64,000 nucleotides of DNA from Xiphydria camelus (Eukaryota > Arthropoda > Insecta > Hymenoptera > Xiphydriidae). Numbering within the stretch: position 1 is the first letter of the stretch; each line of letters opens with the position of its first letter. This document shows, one piece after another, positions 30,531-41,890 of the stretch. The stretch is taken from contig OY783201.1 of the NCBI GenBank assembly GCA_963678675.1, positions 17,415,769-17,479,768 on the forward strand, given 5' to 3'. A model generated the notes under the pieces. The model did no database searches, was not told where the DNA came from, and saw only the letters and a program-made list of their open reading frames with translations. Made by a program: the position numbers and the translations under genes.

Positions 30531-31036
30531 CTAGATGTGCTTCGGCCTTACAACGGAAGGTCGCACAGGTCGCAGGGTCTGACCGGGCGCACTCAGAACA
30601 AAGGGAGTCACTAAACTAACGATAATCAAGGATCGGTACTAGACAGCCGAGAGTAGAGAGTCGAGAGTCGAGAATGCGAAACGTTCACAAGGGTAATACC
30701 GCACTACGGGGGTACGCACTATATTCTATAATAGGTAACCGCACTACCGGCGATAAATCTCTCTTAAATTGATAACGAGCTCAATTCGCCTCAGGAAATT
30801 CGGTCGCCTCGTACTGCCGAATTTCCCAAGCATCCCCAGATACGATAATTCCAACGGAATTACTACGCGATCACGCGATCGACAATTAATACGCGAAACA
30901 AAATCAATAACGAAATTACGATAATCACCACGGGTCCGATACACTTTCATACGATACGCGATAAGGGAACGATAAGCCTTTCGAGGGCAGCGAAATTTGG
31001 AATGTCTCTAATAACCTGTCCCGGCCACGTGTTACA

Positions 31037-32217
31037 AAAATGAAGAGCCGGCTTACCGGAAAAATTAGCTACGCTGCTATCTGGATCGTCCTGCTGCGCC
31101 GCTAGTCCGCACGAAAAATAGGACGAGTTCGGGGATCGCTTTGGCTCGCTAGGGAGAGAGGGCCAGTCCCCACTCTAGGAGCCCTTTTACGCGATCTAAT
31201 TGGTAATCGATTTTCCCCCGTTGATTTGCATGCGCGACGCTCTGATTGCCGCTGCGCGCCCGCTCCGTAGATCGCCGATCAAAGACACTGTCGCCTTCCT
31301 TGTTGGTTCGGGTGCGCGCGCAGCTCGCTGGATTTCCTCGTGGCTCCGGAACTAATCCCTCACGGATGACGACTTGATGAATCCCTCCGGAACATTCCCC
31401 TGCTGGATCACGCGGAGGATCCCGATACGGAGTTAGCTTCTGAAGATTCCTCCGGAACATTCCCCTGTGGGATCACGCGGAGAATCTCGATGCGAAGCCA
31501 ACTCCTAAGTGGTCCATCCGTACCGAAGAAACGGGGTGCCTGTCTCCACAGGTTACGTTCCTCGCCGGGTACGCTGCTCGTTTGCAAGTCCCAGTCCTGC
31601 GCCTGGCAGGGAAGTCGTCGACATCTCGCCGCACGGCATCTGGCGCTCGTTGCAGCCCCTTGTCCTCCAGCTCCGGCATCCTCGTAGCTCTATTTCTAGC
31701 CTAGCGTGTCTAGATACGGTAGTCGATTCTAATATAACAAACTGATTACTGGTGCTCTATTTACGCTTCTATTCATACGAAATGCTCTGGGGATGGCGGG
31801 ACCAGCGGCGCGGCGTGAGGGATTGCGTCACATTGTAACGTGCACAATTTGCAACGTTACGACGTATAGTGATTAAGGAGTCTCTACACTACTTTGCGGG
31901 GTGAGGTACGCGGAGCTAAACATCAAAGAAACCGACGGTTATTGCCAATCCTAGATAAATTAATTTAGAGAAGAAAAAATAGTAAATACATAGTTCGGCA
32001 GATTCAAGATCTGTTAACTTCAGATTTCTTATACATTTTAAAGATGATGAATATGTTTATAATTTATTTTTTGCATTAAATTGATTTTATTATAAAATTA
32101 TAAAATGTGTGCAAAACGTGGCGTGGTGGATTAGAATATTCCGCTGTTGGTACTAGTTCTGTAGATAACGTGGGATATCTGATTTACCACGCAGCATTTA
32201 CTCATAACCTAGAACAA
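31037..32217. other. Non-coding interval with a 65-bp tandem duplication
   Basis: TCCGGAACATTCCCCTG occurs at 31386 and 31451 with the same flanks. 31900-32160 is AT-rich. No gene recognised. Confidence 0.5.
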
Positions 32218-32359
32218 GTCGAGTGCTACAACGGCAGGACCTCGTAACTCATATTTCAGTGATTTTCTGTTTAATGTAATGTTTTAAACAAAATATATTA
32301 TATTAAACAGAAAATTACTTAAATGTGAGTTACAAGGTCCTGCCGTTGTAGCACTCGAC
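32218..32359. repeat. Foldback hairpin, ~65-bp arms
   Basis: GTCGAGTGCTACAACGGCAG at 32218 is mirrored by its inverse ending at 32359. The flank 32160-32215 and part of the arm recur inverted at 37890-38000. Confidence 0.8.
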
Positions 32360-32366
32360 TTCCCCC

Positions 32367-32790
32367 TGTAGCGGACTACACCACAAGGCGCGTTCGCATG
32401 GAGACACTCGACTCCAGCGACGCCACGTAAGGCGCAGTCTCTGGACGGTGGTGATGACGCAGCGACCGCCACGCCTCTAGCGGCCAAGTTGTAGTCACGC
32501 CTCGGGTGACGAAGGCTGGACGTGCCGCGGAGGAACTACGGCTCTCTCTAGCCTACCAATTCTCGACCACGACGGACGTCAGGACACACTTCGCTCCTCT
32601 ATCGCCTCGCGTCCCGGACGGACGCCCAGACACAACTCTCTTATCGATTTGCACTACCTAAGTCGCGTCGATAGTTAATAAAGTAAACTCCCGTTAGGTT
32701 TATTACCTACCGTCTTCTCTCCCTTACGTTCGTTTCCATCGCGATCTGTGGGAACTCCTAAGGTCCCACATCCGATAGCAAAGTGGCGCC
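32367..32790 (+). repeat. Candidate LTR with following primer site
   Basis: Starts TGTAGCGGACTACACC. GATAGCA at 32774-32780 could be its end, followed after three bases by TGGCGCC (32784-32790), a possible primer site. No polyprotein follows. Confidence 0.3.
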
Positions 32791-32987
32791 ACCGTGACTG
32801 CATACTACTTTCATGCGGTGCATTCGAGTGCATGCACAAGGGTGTTCATCTGGATGTCCACCGTGAAGCCACACTGCAGTCACGCAGTATAAGCACGATG
32901 GATAAAGTAGGATTTTGCAAAAAGGGGGCGATAAAGTAGGATTTCCCGCCTGCCAACCCGCCTACTAGTGTCGGTTTTTTTTCTAAC

Positions 32988-33080
32988 CCTACCCGGCCAG
33001 GACTCGAACCTGCGTTCTTTAGGAGATGCTTTGAGACCGTGAATGCTTTCGCATTCTACCAATTACGCCACCGACTCTTC
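32988..33080 (-). repeat. tRNA-like SINE fragment
   Basis: The minus strand reads GAGTCGGTGGCGTAATTGG (A box) and CAGGTTCGAGTCC (B box), with GAATGCGAAAGCATTC between them, a GNRA-capped helix in place of a normal anticodon arm, and an A-run (33 bases on) before CCGACAC. The copy at 41528-41660 has the same plan, so this is a family of Pol III-type retroposons rather than a tRNA gene. Confidence 0.6.
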
Positions 33081-33317
33081 GTGGTGTAAGTCGAATAGGG
33101 GGGTTATACATATAATATCGATACCTGAAAGCAACCGTATTGTAACTAGTGAGATAAACCCGAAAGCCAATTTCGAGCTATGTCGAACGTAAGCTAAAAC
33201 CGGCCTCTCTATACAATGCAATACTGAGATATCTCGGCAAAAATATTTACATAAATATTTAATTTAAATATTTTTCCCGAGATATTTGTGTTGCATTGTG
33301 TAAAGGCTTGTTTATAT

Positions 33318-34306
33318 ACAGGGTCTTCAAAAAGTCCCGGTACGGCTGATTATCTCAGCGGGAAATCATTTTAGAGAAAAATGTTTAATGCAAAACTTTT
33401 TCCCTGGCTACCCAATGGTCATATTGGATTTCACCTTGACCATGACTTTAAAGGTCGTATCAAGGTCAAATTGATCTTTTTAAATGCGAATCCCTTTATT
33501 TGATACCGAAAATGAAAAGAGCGAGAAATTTCACATTCAAATATGTCCTTGACCATTTTTTTCACGTGACCTTTATGGTCAGCGGAGCACAGTGGGAAAT
33601 TTCCTTGAATTAGAAGGACAACATTCTTAATGGCTTATTCAACTTAAACCAAATACGGTATAGGGGGTTTTTTGGGTCGCTGATCACGAATTTGGTCGTT
33701 TCAAAAATTCAAGATGGCGGGTCCAATATGGCGGACGAGATTTTCGAAAATTGACGGATTCATGCCAAATTTGGAAAATTTTGAATTTTTGAAATCTGTT
33801 CAGATTCGTGATCAGCGACCGCAAAAACCTACTTATACCAAATTTGGCACGAATCCGTCAATTTTCGAAAATCTCATCCGCCATATTGGATCCGCCATCT
33901 TGAATTTTTGAAATCTGACCAGATTCTTGATCAGCGACCCAAAAAACCGCCTATACCGAATTTGGTTTAAGTTGAATAAGCCATTAAGAATGTTGTCCTA
34001 ATTCGAGGAAATTTCCCACTGTGCTCCGCTGACCATAAAGGTTACATGAAAAAAATGGTCAAGGATATATTTGAATGTGAAATTTCCCGCTCTTTTCATT
34101 TTCGGTATCAAACATAGGGGTTCGCATTTAAAAAGATCAATTTTACCTTGATATGACCTTGAAGGTCATGGTCAAGGTCAAATCCTATATGACCGTTGGG
34201 TAGCCAGGGAAAAATTCTAAAAGTTTTGCATTAAACATTTTTCTCTAAAATGATTTCCCGCTGAGATAATCAGCCGTATCGGGACTTTTTGAAGACCCTG
34301 TATATA
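33318..34306. mobile_element. Kilobase foldback with ACAGGGT ends
   Basis: Outer arms (33318-33587 and 34024-34306) are inverse copies opening TACAGGGTCTTCAAAAAGTC, the sequence also seen inside the Helitrons at 2.3-3.1 and 48.8-49.3 kb. A CACAGTG-ended element occupies the centre. Confidence 0.8.
33588..34023. mobile_element. CACAGTG-ended foldback inside the kilobase palindrome
   Basis: Starts CACAGTGGGAAATTTCC and ends with its inverse. Internal GATCCAATATGGCGG modules in both orientations. The first ten bases are those of the Transib element at 5221, so it may be a Transib-mobilised derivative. Flanks CGGAG and CTCCG are inverse, not direct, so no target duplication can be read. Confidence 0.7.
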
Positions 34307-34711
34307 TACATATATATATTTTTATATTTACATTTTTTAAATAATTTGATTTGATACTTTCTTTTTCAAAACAGTAGCGATTATGATAATTAATCCTTCA
34401 TTATTTATGGAATAATTAAGTACAATTTGCACTGTTTGAAACATCATTATAATATCAATTTTGTTATTTTCTTATTTAAAAATGTTGCTTTCGGGGTTTG
34501 AAATCAATTAATTGTACATTTATAACCGCAAACATGCGCAGATTAAAATTTGCAACTAGTTACAAATTGCTTTCTACGAACAACCCTATTATTATATCAA
34601 TTTTGTTATTTTCTAATTTAAAAATTTGGTGAAGACAGTGAATTTACCGACATTCACGGTCGGTAAATTTACGAAATGTGTACGTCGAAAAGGCACCGTG
34701 ACAGCACTGAT
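34307..34711. repeat. AT-rich repeat, inverted copy at 41285-41450
   Basis: About 34330-34500 recurs in reverse orientation at 41290-41450 (shared AAACAGTAGCGATTATGATA). No gene. Confidence 0.7.
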
Positions 34712-34898
34712 AAGGGGAGGGCTCGACCCATTTGACACCGATTTGAACGGCGTTTTGGTTAAACGGTAGCAAAAAGGGTCACAAGCAACCCCCTAAAGCG
34801 CTTGCTGCCAATGCGGCTTCGTTTATTTATGAACAATATTTTAGTTTCTACGCTGCCAGACCGGACGATAGTGGTCTGATTTTAAACGACAGTTTCCA

Positions 34899-34990
34899 CA
34901 GCGGCGCGGTAACGCAGTGGTTAAGGGTAAGTCCTACCACGCGGTGGACTCGGGTTCCATTCTTGCTGCGGGCAGTTTTTTTTCGTTTTA
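34899..34990 (+). repeat. tRNA-like segment in the left arm of the DDE_1 transposon
   Basis: GCGGTAACGCAGTGGTTAAG (A box-like) and GGACTCGGGTTCCATTC (B box-like) are followed by a T8 run (34977-34984), a potential Pol III stop. The T-arm does not close well, so this is not a functional tRNA. Confidence 0.55.
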
Positions 34991-35738
34991 TTTATTTCTA
35001 TATTGTGAAATAGTAATTTCTATTACAGATATAATTAATGTGCTGAAAAAATTAATTTTGAGGAGACATTTTGAAATTAGAAGTATAACTCATTACAAAA
35101 TTCTAGGTTTTTGACAGAACTCATTGTCAGACGTCTAATATGATTCGTTTAATTGTTGACTTAAGAAAATTATTGTTTAACTAGGAATCAATGAGCCTAT
35201 ATTCTATTGAAATTCGTCATGCGTAAGATATTTTTTCTGAATGTCTTTCCTTGACCGTCCCCTGGGGGTGAGTCCCTAGACTCGTGGGTACCAACCATAC
35301 CTTTTTTTACGTGTATGAATCATTTTACCTAATATTCCGTCTCGCGACAAACGGACTTCAGCACCAGTTCGTATCACTTAACCTTCGTTACACGATCATA
35401 AATTACTTATTACTTCTAGTTAATTTCGTCATCTAATTGCTAATTGCCTCGGTCCCGTACTTTTCCGGGAAGGAAGGTATCAAGTAGATCGCACCAAGTT
35501 ATCTCCCGCGGGAGGAATGACGAGTGCAGTCGATGGCTAATTGGGGTAAACTTAATGACCAACTTTTTCAGGAATTCAATTCATTATTGATTCCTACGAT
35601 CGAGAATGAGCATCCGGCTTTCTCGATTCGCATCCTAGCATTACTTGTCGTTTGTCGTCAATGTTGTTCACATCGTGAGCTGTACTGATCATCTGTGAAT
35701 ATTATTTTGTCGCATTTGCAAGCGATTTTCATTTTAAA

Positions 35739-37144
35739 ATGGCAACGGAAAGTGGATCTTCGTGCAGTGAATAAGTTCATCATCAATCTGTCGATGAAAA
35801 TCAAGCAGATTTTGATGAAACATTTAAAATCACTGTTACAAATGCTCTTCGCCATGGATTGGGTCGACTAACCAGAAAAGATGCCTTGGCCACATGGAAA
35901 AAGGATGTTCTAGAGGGTGGTACGAAATTTGACAAATTTGAGATCGTCGATGGACAAACATTCGAACGGTTTCAGGAGACCAGAATTCTTCTGCAACAGG
36001 TTACGACGAGGAGTGTGCAGCAATGGGGCAATGGCAAGTACTTTTCCCTACATCTCGGAAAAGTTCACCTTCCTGGCGAGTCTAACTTAGGTAAAACGTT
36101 TCAAGAGGAGACACGGCATCAGTCAGCGAAAGGTCATGAAATTCGTCAGCAAAAATGACACTGCTACGCTAGAAGAAACTGTGGCAGCAGCGGAAAAGTT
36201 TCGAGTTCAGACGAGGATTATGATGCCGCAATACGACCCTGACCTCATCATCAATACGGATCAGACCGGATGCCAGTATGAAAATACATATAATCGATCT
36301 CTAGATTATAATGGCGCGAAAACCGTACTTGTTAAGAAGCAGAATCTTTTCAAAACAACACACTTGTACACTGCACAGTATAGTTTAACTGCCTCAGGTA
36401 AGTTACTTCCCCTCGTTTTTCTGTGCATGCAGGAGCCATCAAATAAATTTGGCCCACAGGTATTTAAAAAAATCGAACGTTTAACAGAAGAGTACAAAGA
36501 TGTTGTTGTCACTTGTTCTAAATCGGGCAAGCTTTCCAGACAATTATATGCGCATTCCTGATTCCAGCACCATGCAGCTATATGTCCAAGAAAACAAGTT
36601 TTTATTACTCGTTGACTGGAGTGGCCAAGTTGATAGCACCTTGTATGATGATATCTTCACAGATCAAACTGGGGAAGTAACTTGCACTGTCAAGATTATT
36701 CCACCAAAATGTACTCCTCTCTGCCAGCCTTGTAATGTATATTTGTATCGTCAAGTTAAAAATCTCATCAAAAGACTGCAGAATGCGCCTGGTTTATTAA
36801 AAGACGAACGGGAAATTTCCTCTCGTGAAGATGCCATAAAGATACACTCAATTGTTCATCACCAATTAAGTGCTCCTATTTTTCTGATATGATTAGATAT
36901 GCTTGGTTTGCGTCAAAACTCACGGATGAACGGCCGTTATTTGTTAATGTTAATGAGGTTTGTTTCCCTTGTCAAGACTCTTGCAAAAAAGAAATGTGAA
37001 TATTCAAATCTGTCTTTTATTAAATGTTCTTGGTGCGAAGAACATGTTTGCTTTGCATGTTTTTATGACAAGTATTACCCAAAAAACTGTAAACATAGCG
37101 CAACAGAGTCTTCATCCGAGTCAGAAACCGACAAAAGCGATTAA
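35739..37144 (+). pseudogene. DDE_1 (pogo/Tigger-like) transposase, decayed
   Basis: Cut-and-paste transposase. ATG at 35739 starts the frame; TAA at 35772-35774 interrupts after 11 codons and the same frame continues (LRHGLGRLTRKDALATWKK). After a shift near 36030-36130 the catalytic domain follows: NTDQTGCQYE (first Asp), GAKTV, TAQYSLTASGKLLP, VTCSKSGKL. A shift near 36555 leads to FLLLVDWSGQVD (second Asp, one residue shorter than relatives) and PPKCTPLCQPCNVYLYRQVK, where Asn (AAT, 36734-36736) replaces the third catalytic Asp. The C-terminal Cys-rich finger (KCSWCEEHVCFACFYD) lies in yet another frame. Several lesions; inactive. Confidence 0.85.
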
Positions 37145-37394
37145 ATATTTTTGTATAATTAGTATAAGTATAAATAATAAATTATAATTGAATGTAAAAA
37201 AACACGTTTTTCCTTCGATAATTAAATTATATATTATATATAGAAATAAGAATAAATCAAAAACTTTTAATACTGGGAAATATTTTTCGTTTGAATGATT
37301 TTTCCCATTTTCATTTCCTCTTTAAAATTAATTTTTTCAGCACATTTTTTTACATCTGCAATAGAAGTTACTATTTCACAATATAGAAATAAAT

Positions 37395-37490
37395 AAAACG
37401 AAAAAAAACTGCCCGCAGCAAGAATCGAATCCGAGTCCACCGCATGGTAAGACTTACCCATAACCACTGTGCCACCGCGCCGCTGTGGAA
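37395..37490 (-). repeat. tRNA-like segment in the right arm of the DDE_1 transposon
   Basis: Inverse copy of 34899-34990. The A box is closer to consensus here (GGTGGCACAGTGGTTATG) and the B box reads GGATTCGATTC, also followed by a T run. Confidence 0.55.
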
Positions 37491-37673
37491 ACTGTCGTTT
37501 AAAATCAAACCACTATCGTCCGGTTCGGCAGCGTAAAAACTAAAATACTGTTTATAAACAAACGAAGCCGCATTGGCAGCAACCGCTTTAGGGGGTTGTT
37601 TATGACCCTTTTGGCTACCGTTTAACCAAAAACGCCGTTCAAATCGGTGTCCCATGGGTCGAGCCCTCCCCTT

Positions 37674-39494
37674 GCGAGTGTAAACATTGTATCTTCACGC
37701 CGTGAACCGCTAATGTGTTCACTGTGTAGCCGCGGTGCTCTTAGTTTGTGTACATCATGCGATCATGCCACGGTGAGACCACAGTGATGCTACTACTAGG
37801 CAGCACTGCGTGCGGCTAGCGTGTAAATGCACGCTTTGCTATCCGGGCTTGTTCTAGTAGGTTATGAGTGTGGTGAGGAGGGGAGAGGGGGGGGGGGGGG
37901 GTAGTAGGGTGTAATGAGTAAACGCTGCGTGGTAAATCAGATATCCTACGTTATCTACAGAAATGTGAGTTACGAGGTCCTGCCGTGTAGCATTCGAAGT
38001 GTAACCTCTCGTGAAAAGTGGCATGAGTGAAAAATATTCGAAGACAAGAAAAAATGTTTAATTTTTCTAAACCCCAGAAGATTCGGTGGAACGGAAAAGT
38101 TGTAACAGAAAAATATTGTAGGAAAATGATTCAATGTCAACGAATGGGTCGTGGAGAGTCACAGCAAAACGTCACAGCTTCTGCATTGCCACGTTTTTGC
38201 ATATGGCTGCCGGTTTTGCCTGAAGATTCGCGTTTTCCCTCACATTTTTTGTATTATACATAAACCGCTAAGTAAAAGTGATTTATCTCATGCAAAAACA
38301 AAACTACGAATCTTACCACATAATTTGAGCATATTTTGTGAATTTTCTGTCTTGCTAAAACTGTGTTTGACGTCTGTTTAGCAGTATGTGCATAAGCCCC
38401 AATGTTAAAATGCCTACTTTGAAAAATTAATTAAAAAGAAACGGTTAAGTGAAAATTGTTTAGTTTTTTATTTTCATCTATAAGATACTTGGCTAAATAC
38501 ATTTAAAAAATCTAATAAAAATTTGTCTTGAAAAATTTCACTGAAGAGACTCCTTAATTATTCATATCGCACAAACGACACTGTAGTTTGATAATAAATC
38601 CTAGTTTATTGTATATAGCATCACTGCTACATGGGGATTTCCCATGAAAGTTCTTTATACTGAACAGGTCGAATTTTAATGATAATTTTATTTTAATGAT
38701 ACTGTGTGAATTTCATAACGTAGCAATAACTATCGATTGCCTTTATCGATCACCGTCACTTTTATCAGATTTAGCTTCGGTTCAGCTAGTAGAGGGATGG
38801 AGTAAAGAAAGCTTGGTATTCTAATTAATTATGAAGTTAAACTACTCCCTTTGTGAAGATTTTAAGCAGAACAACCTATATTATACGATTTATAGATATA
38901 CAATTGATACAATAATTACGATTTAGAATGGCACAACCGGCAGCAGATAGCGGTTGGCCAGGACGGGTTAAATGAGATCGCTTTCTCTTTCATTATGTTG
39001 AACTCTCAGTTTTAGCCCGGTAAACGTACTTCCCCTATTAATAGTAATGCTAAATCAACCAAGAAAACGCTAGCTGCTATGCTATAGCTATACAATCGAG
39101 TAATCTGACGCGGGGAGAAAGAATGGGGAGCCAATTCAATAAATTCCGTCGACCTCCCTAATAGAAATTGCGACTAGGTTCTATAAAGTTTCTAGCTAAG
39201 TTAGCCTAATTTCTATCTAAATTCTAGTTCGAGAAACCGGACCAGAGCCTAATTTGTTATATAATGCTCGCATTATCCAAAATGTAGCTAGACTAAACTA
39301 CGCGGGTTATAGTCAGGCTAACCTAATTTAAGTCTCTAATGGGTTATTCTAGCTACCATCTAGTTAGAATAAACTAGTCAGACCTTCATCAGATTCTAAA
39401 AGAGTTTTACCCAGGTAACCTAATTCTCATCTAGATCGGAAATATGGCTAGCTGGATGAGGAATATCTAGCTATCAAAATCTACGGGGCAAAAG
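37674..39494. other. Non-coding interval
   Basis: A G-run lies at 37886-37899. 37890-38000 is an inverted copy of the 32.2-kb hairpin region. The remainder is AT-rich without a recognisable gene. Confidence 0.5.
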
Positions 39495-40230
39495 ATTTGG
39501 ATGTTGGAAACGAAAACTACGAAGAGAACATCCTGGGTATTGAAAAATATGGAGAGAATGAATATATCTGCAGAAAATCAAGATCTATATACGGGGCAGA
39601 AAACTTGTATGCCGGGAACTGTGGAGGGAATGTCTCAGACATCGAGAAATATCGTAAGAAAGACCTGGATAGTGAAAACTATAGAGGGGAATACCTAGAC
39701 ATCGAAAACTGAAATGAAACATCTCGGCACTGAAAACTACGGTGAGCAGATTCGTAGATAATGAAAACTATGGTGTGGAATATATGGATACCAGAAACTC
39801 TCTCTATAGGAAGAATGTTCTGGACATGAAACAATATGGATGGAGAATACCTAGTCATCAAAATCTACGGAGCGAAAGACCTGGAAATTGAAAACTATGA
39901 AGAGGTATACTTGGACGTAAAAAAAAAAGATTAGTGAGATACCTGGACATCGGAAACAACGGAGAAAATGTTCATGGATATTGAAAGCCATGGAGTGCGA
40001 TACCTGGACACCGAACATTACAGAGTGGCAAACATGGATACTAAAAGCTGCGAAGAGAATATCCCAGACATCTCTAGAAAACTATCGAGGGAAATATCTA
40101 TTCCTCGACATCAACGGAGCAAAATACTTGGACGTCGAGAACTACGTAGAGAATATTCTGGATATTGAAATTTATGCATCCGAAGACCTGGATAATAAAA
40201 AATAAGGAGAAAACGTCCTAGACATCGAAA
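39495..40230 (+). repeat. Degenerate 30-bp minisatellite, 20 or more units
   Basis: Units centre on GAAAACTAYGGAGAGAA and end in ...CTGGACATC; most are 30 bases, with a few of 24-35. Read in frame, a unit encodes ENYGE-x-x-LDI (ten residues), and open frames of 60-74 residues survive in two frames. It could be a decayed repetitive gene or a minisatellite that never coded. No start signal, signal peptide or flanking exon is visible. Confidence 0.8.
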
Positions 40231-41515
40231 AACTTCAGATACCTACATGTAAATGACATTTGGTTTAACAGCTCTAATAATTTGTTCTGATCAGAAATTT
40301 TACTGTGACCGTAGCTCCGTTATTGGAGAATATACAAGGAGGAACGATAAAATTCAAGTGGAACAGCTCTTCATTGATCGTCGAAGCGTGTTTTAAGATT
40401 TATCTCGTAAAAGGGGTTAGCCTACCTCTTACCACACACACACACAAGTTAGAATCTTTCCGGGTTATTCAATGTAGACTAACCATGATATAGCCTTATT
40501 TAACCCTGTATCTGGCAAAACCCCAAAAACCTTTAGAAAAATTTTGAAACTTAGTATAATTGCATATATAACATAGGGTAAAGTGAGGTGAGATGACTAA
40601 AGAAGTTGTTCAACTAGCAAAATAGACCTCTAAAAGAACGATATGATTTCATAACTATCGTATAGCGCCGCTTGAAGAACAACTTTATTTTTTAAAGCGT
40701 CTCAATACGACAATTTTGTCGTAAAATAGAGGGGTCTTTGTAATGCTGTTTTATAGATGTTCTTACAACTCATATTATAGGACAAAGAAATACTATAAGT
40801 CTACAAATTTTGTAACAATCGCATAACGTTTTATATAATCCTTATAAAATTATTTCAAAAGAATCTTATACAAATTGTAATACAGCTGCATAGCTATTGT
40901 ATTAGCGACGCTAAAAGTTAGTTGTAATGGAAGTTGTATAAACAGTTGTATTGATGTTCCTTAAGAAAAGTAATAAGATTGTTAGTTTACGCAGAAGTAA
41001 ACACATTACATAATAAGTATGAAAGGATTTTATAATATTTATAATCATCCTATGACTACAACAGTGTACTCTCTTATAAAGAGTTTATAGAATAAAAATG
41101 TAGTTCAAGGAATAAAGTTATCTCAAGTTCTGCGTTATAAAATCTGTTTATACATACATAACCTAATAATACTAGAATAGATTAAGTCGTATACGCCCCA
41201 CGCGGCCTGTCAAAGTCTTCAAAAATCGGTCCGGCACGGAACGTGTTAACGACGTGCAAATACTTCGTAAATTTATCGTAAATGCACTGCCTTCATAAAA
41301 TTTTTAAATTAAAAAATAACAAAATTGATATAATAATGGTGTTTCAAACAGTGCAAATTGTATCGAATTATTCCATAAATAATGAATGATTAATTATCAT
41401 AATCGCTACTGTTTTGAAAAAGAAAGTATTAAATTATTTTTAAAATTTAATGAGAAGAACCTTCGAGAACAGTAATTGTCATGTCCGGTTTCTATATACA
41501 ATATAACTGGAGTCG
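40231..41515. other. AT-rich non-coding interval
   Basis: Short CA run at 40432-40445. 40440-40500 resembles 50060-50115 (AGAATCTTTCCGGGTTATTC-like). 41285-41450 is the inverted copy of 34330-34500. Confidence 0.5.
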
Positions 41516-41700
41516 ACCGACACCACTTGAAGAGTCGGTGGCTCAATTGGTAGAGTGGGAAAGTATTCCCAGTTCCGAAGCAGCTCATTCTAAAGACCGC
41601 AGGTTCGAGTCCCGGTAGGGTATGAAAAAAAACCGACACCACTAAGGCGGATTGGCAAGCCTGTGGACGTATACCGACGGATGGCGACATCACTTTTTTT
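41516..41700 (+). repeat. tRNA-like SINE
   Basis: A box in GTCGGTGGCTCAATTGG (41533-41552) and B box CAGGTTCGAGTCCC (41600-41613), with a GGGAAAGTATTCCC helix between. An A-run (41625-41632) is followed by CCGACACCACTAAGGCGG, shared with the 33.0-kb copy, so the unit extends beyond the A-run. The A-to-B box distance is larger than in a normal tRNA. Confidence 0.65.
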
Positions 41701-41817
41701 TCGCCACAGCTCGAGGCGATAAAAAGTAAAATACACTTTAACCGCAGAATAATAGCACTATTATACAATAGATTTATAGCAGTTCTCAAACAGTTTTGTA
41801 AATGTATTGTATAAGTA

Positions 41818-41841
41818 ATCTCTCTCTCTCTCTCTCTCTCC
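41818..41841. repeat. TC microsatellite
   Basis: Twelve TC dinucleotides. Confidence 0.95.
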
Positions 41842-41890
41842 TGAAGACATACTTATAGAGAGGGCAGTTTTATAATCATCACATTGATTA

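Larger units (their letters stand above)
29077..31036 (-). mobile_element. Candidate solo LTR with primer binding site (Gypsy type)
   Basis: On the minus strand TGTAACACGTGGCC (ending 31036) starts the unit and ...TTTCGAAACA (29089) closes it, followed after two bases by TGGCGCCCAA (29077-29086), the tRNA-Lys primer site also used by Gypsy-2. That places a ~1.95-kb LTR here. It includes the GCTTCGC minisatellite and a hairpin MITE, explaining the length. No second LTR or polyprotein is present, so the limits are inferred. Confidence 0.45.
34712..37673 (+). mobile_element. pogo/DDE_1-type DNA transposon with ~355-bp inverted arms
   Basis: Arms 34712-35065 and 37315-37673 are inverse copies starting AAGGGGAGGGCTCGACCCAT. 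Between them lies a transposase of the DDE_1 endonuclease family. The left flank ends in TA (34710-34711), the right reads TG, so a TA duplication is possible but not proven. Each arm includes a tRNA-like segment. Confidence 0.8.

Noticed and set aside
32988..33080. Genuine tRNA gene
   Set aside because: A- to B-box distance is too large, there is no anticodon arm of normal size, and the acceptor strands do not pair.
33588..34023. Five-base target duplication for this CACAGTG element
   Set aside because: The flanks CGGAG and CTCCG are inverse copies because the host is palindromic; no direct duplication can be claimed.
41516..41643. 12-bp direct repeat ACCGACACCACT around the SINE as a target duplication
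   Set aside because: Most of both repeats is also present in the copy at 32988-33080, so they belong to the SINE unit.
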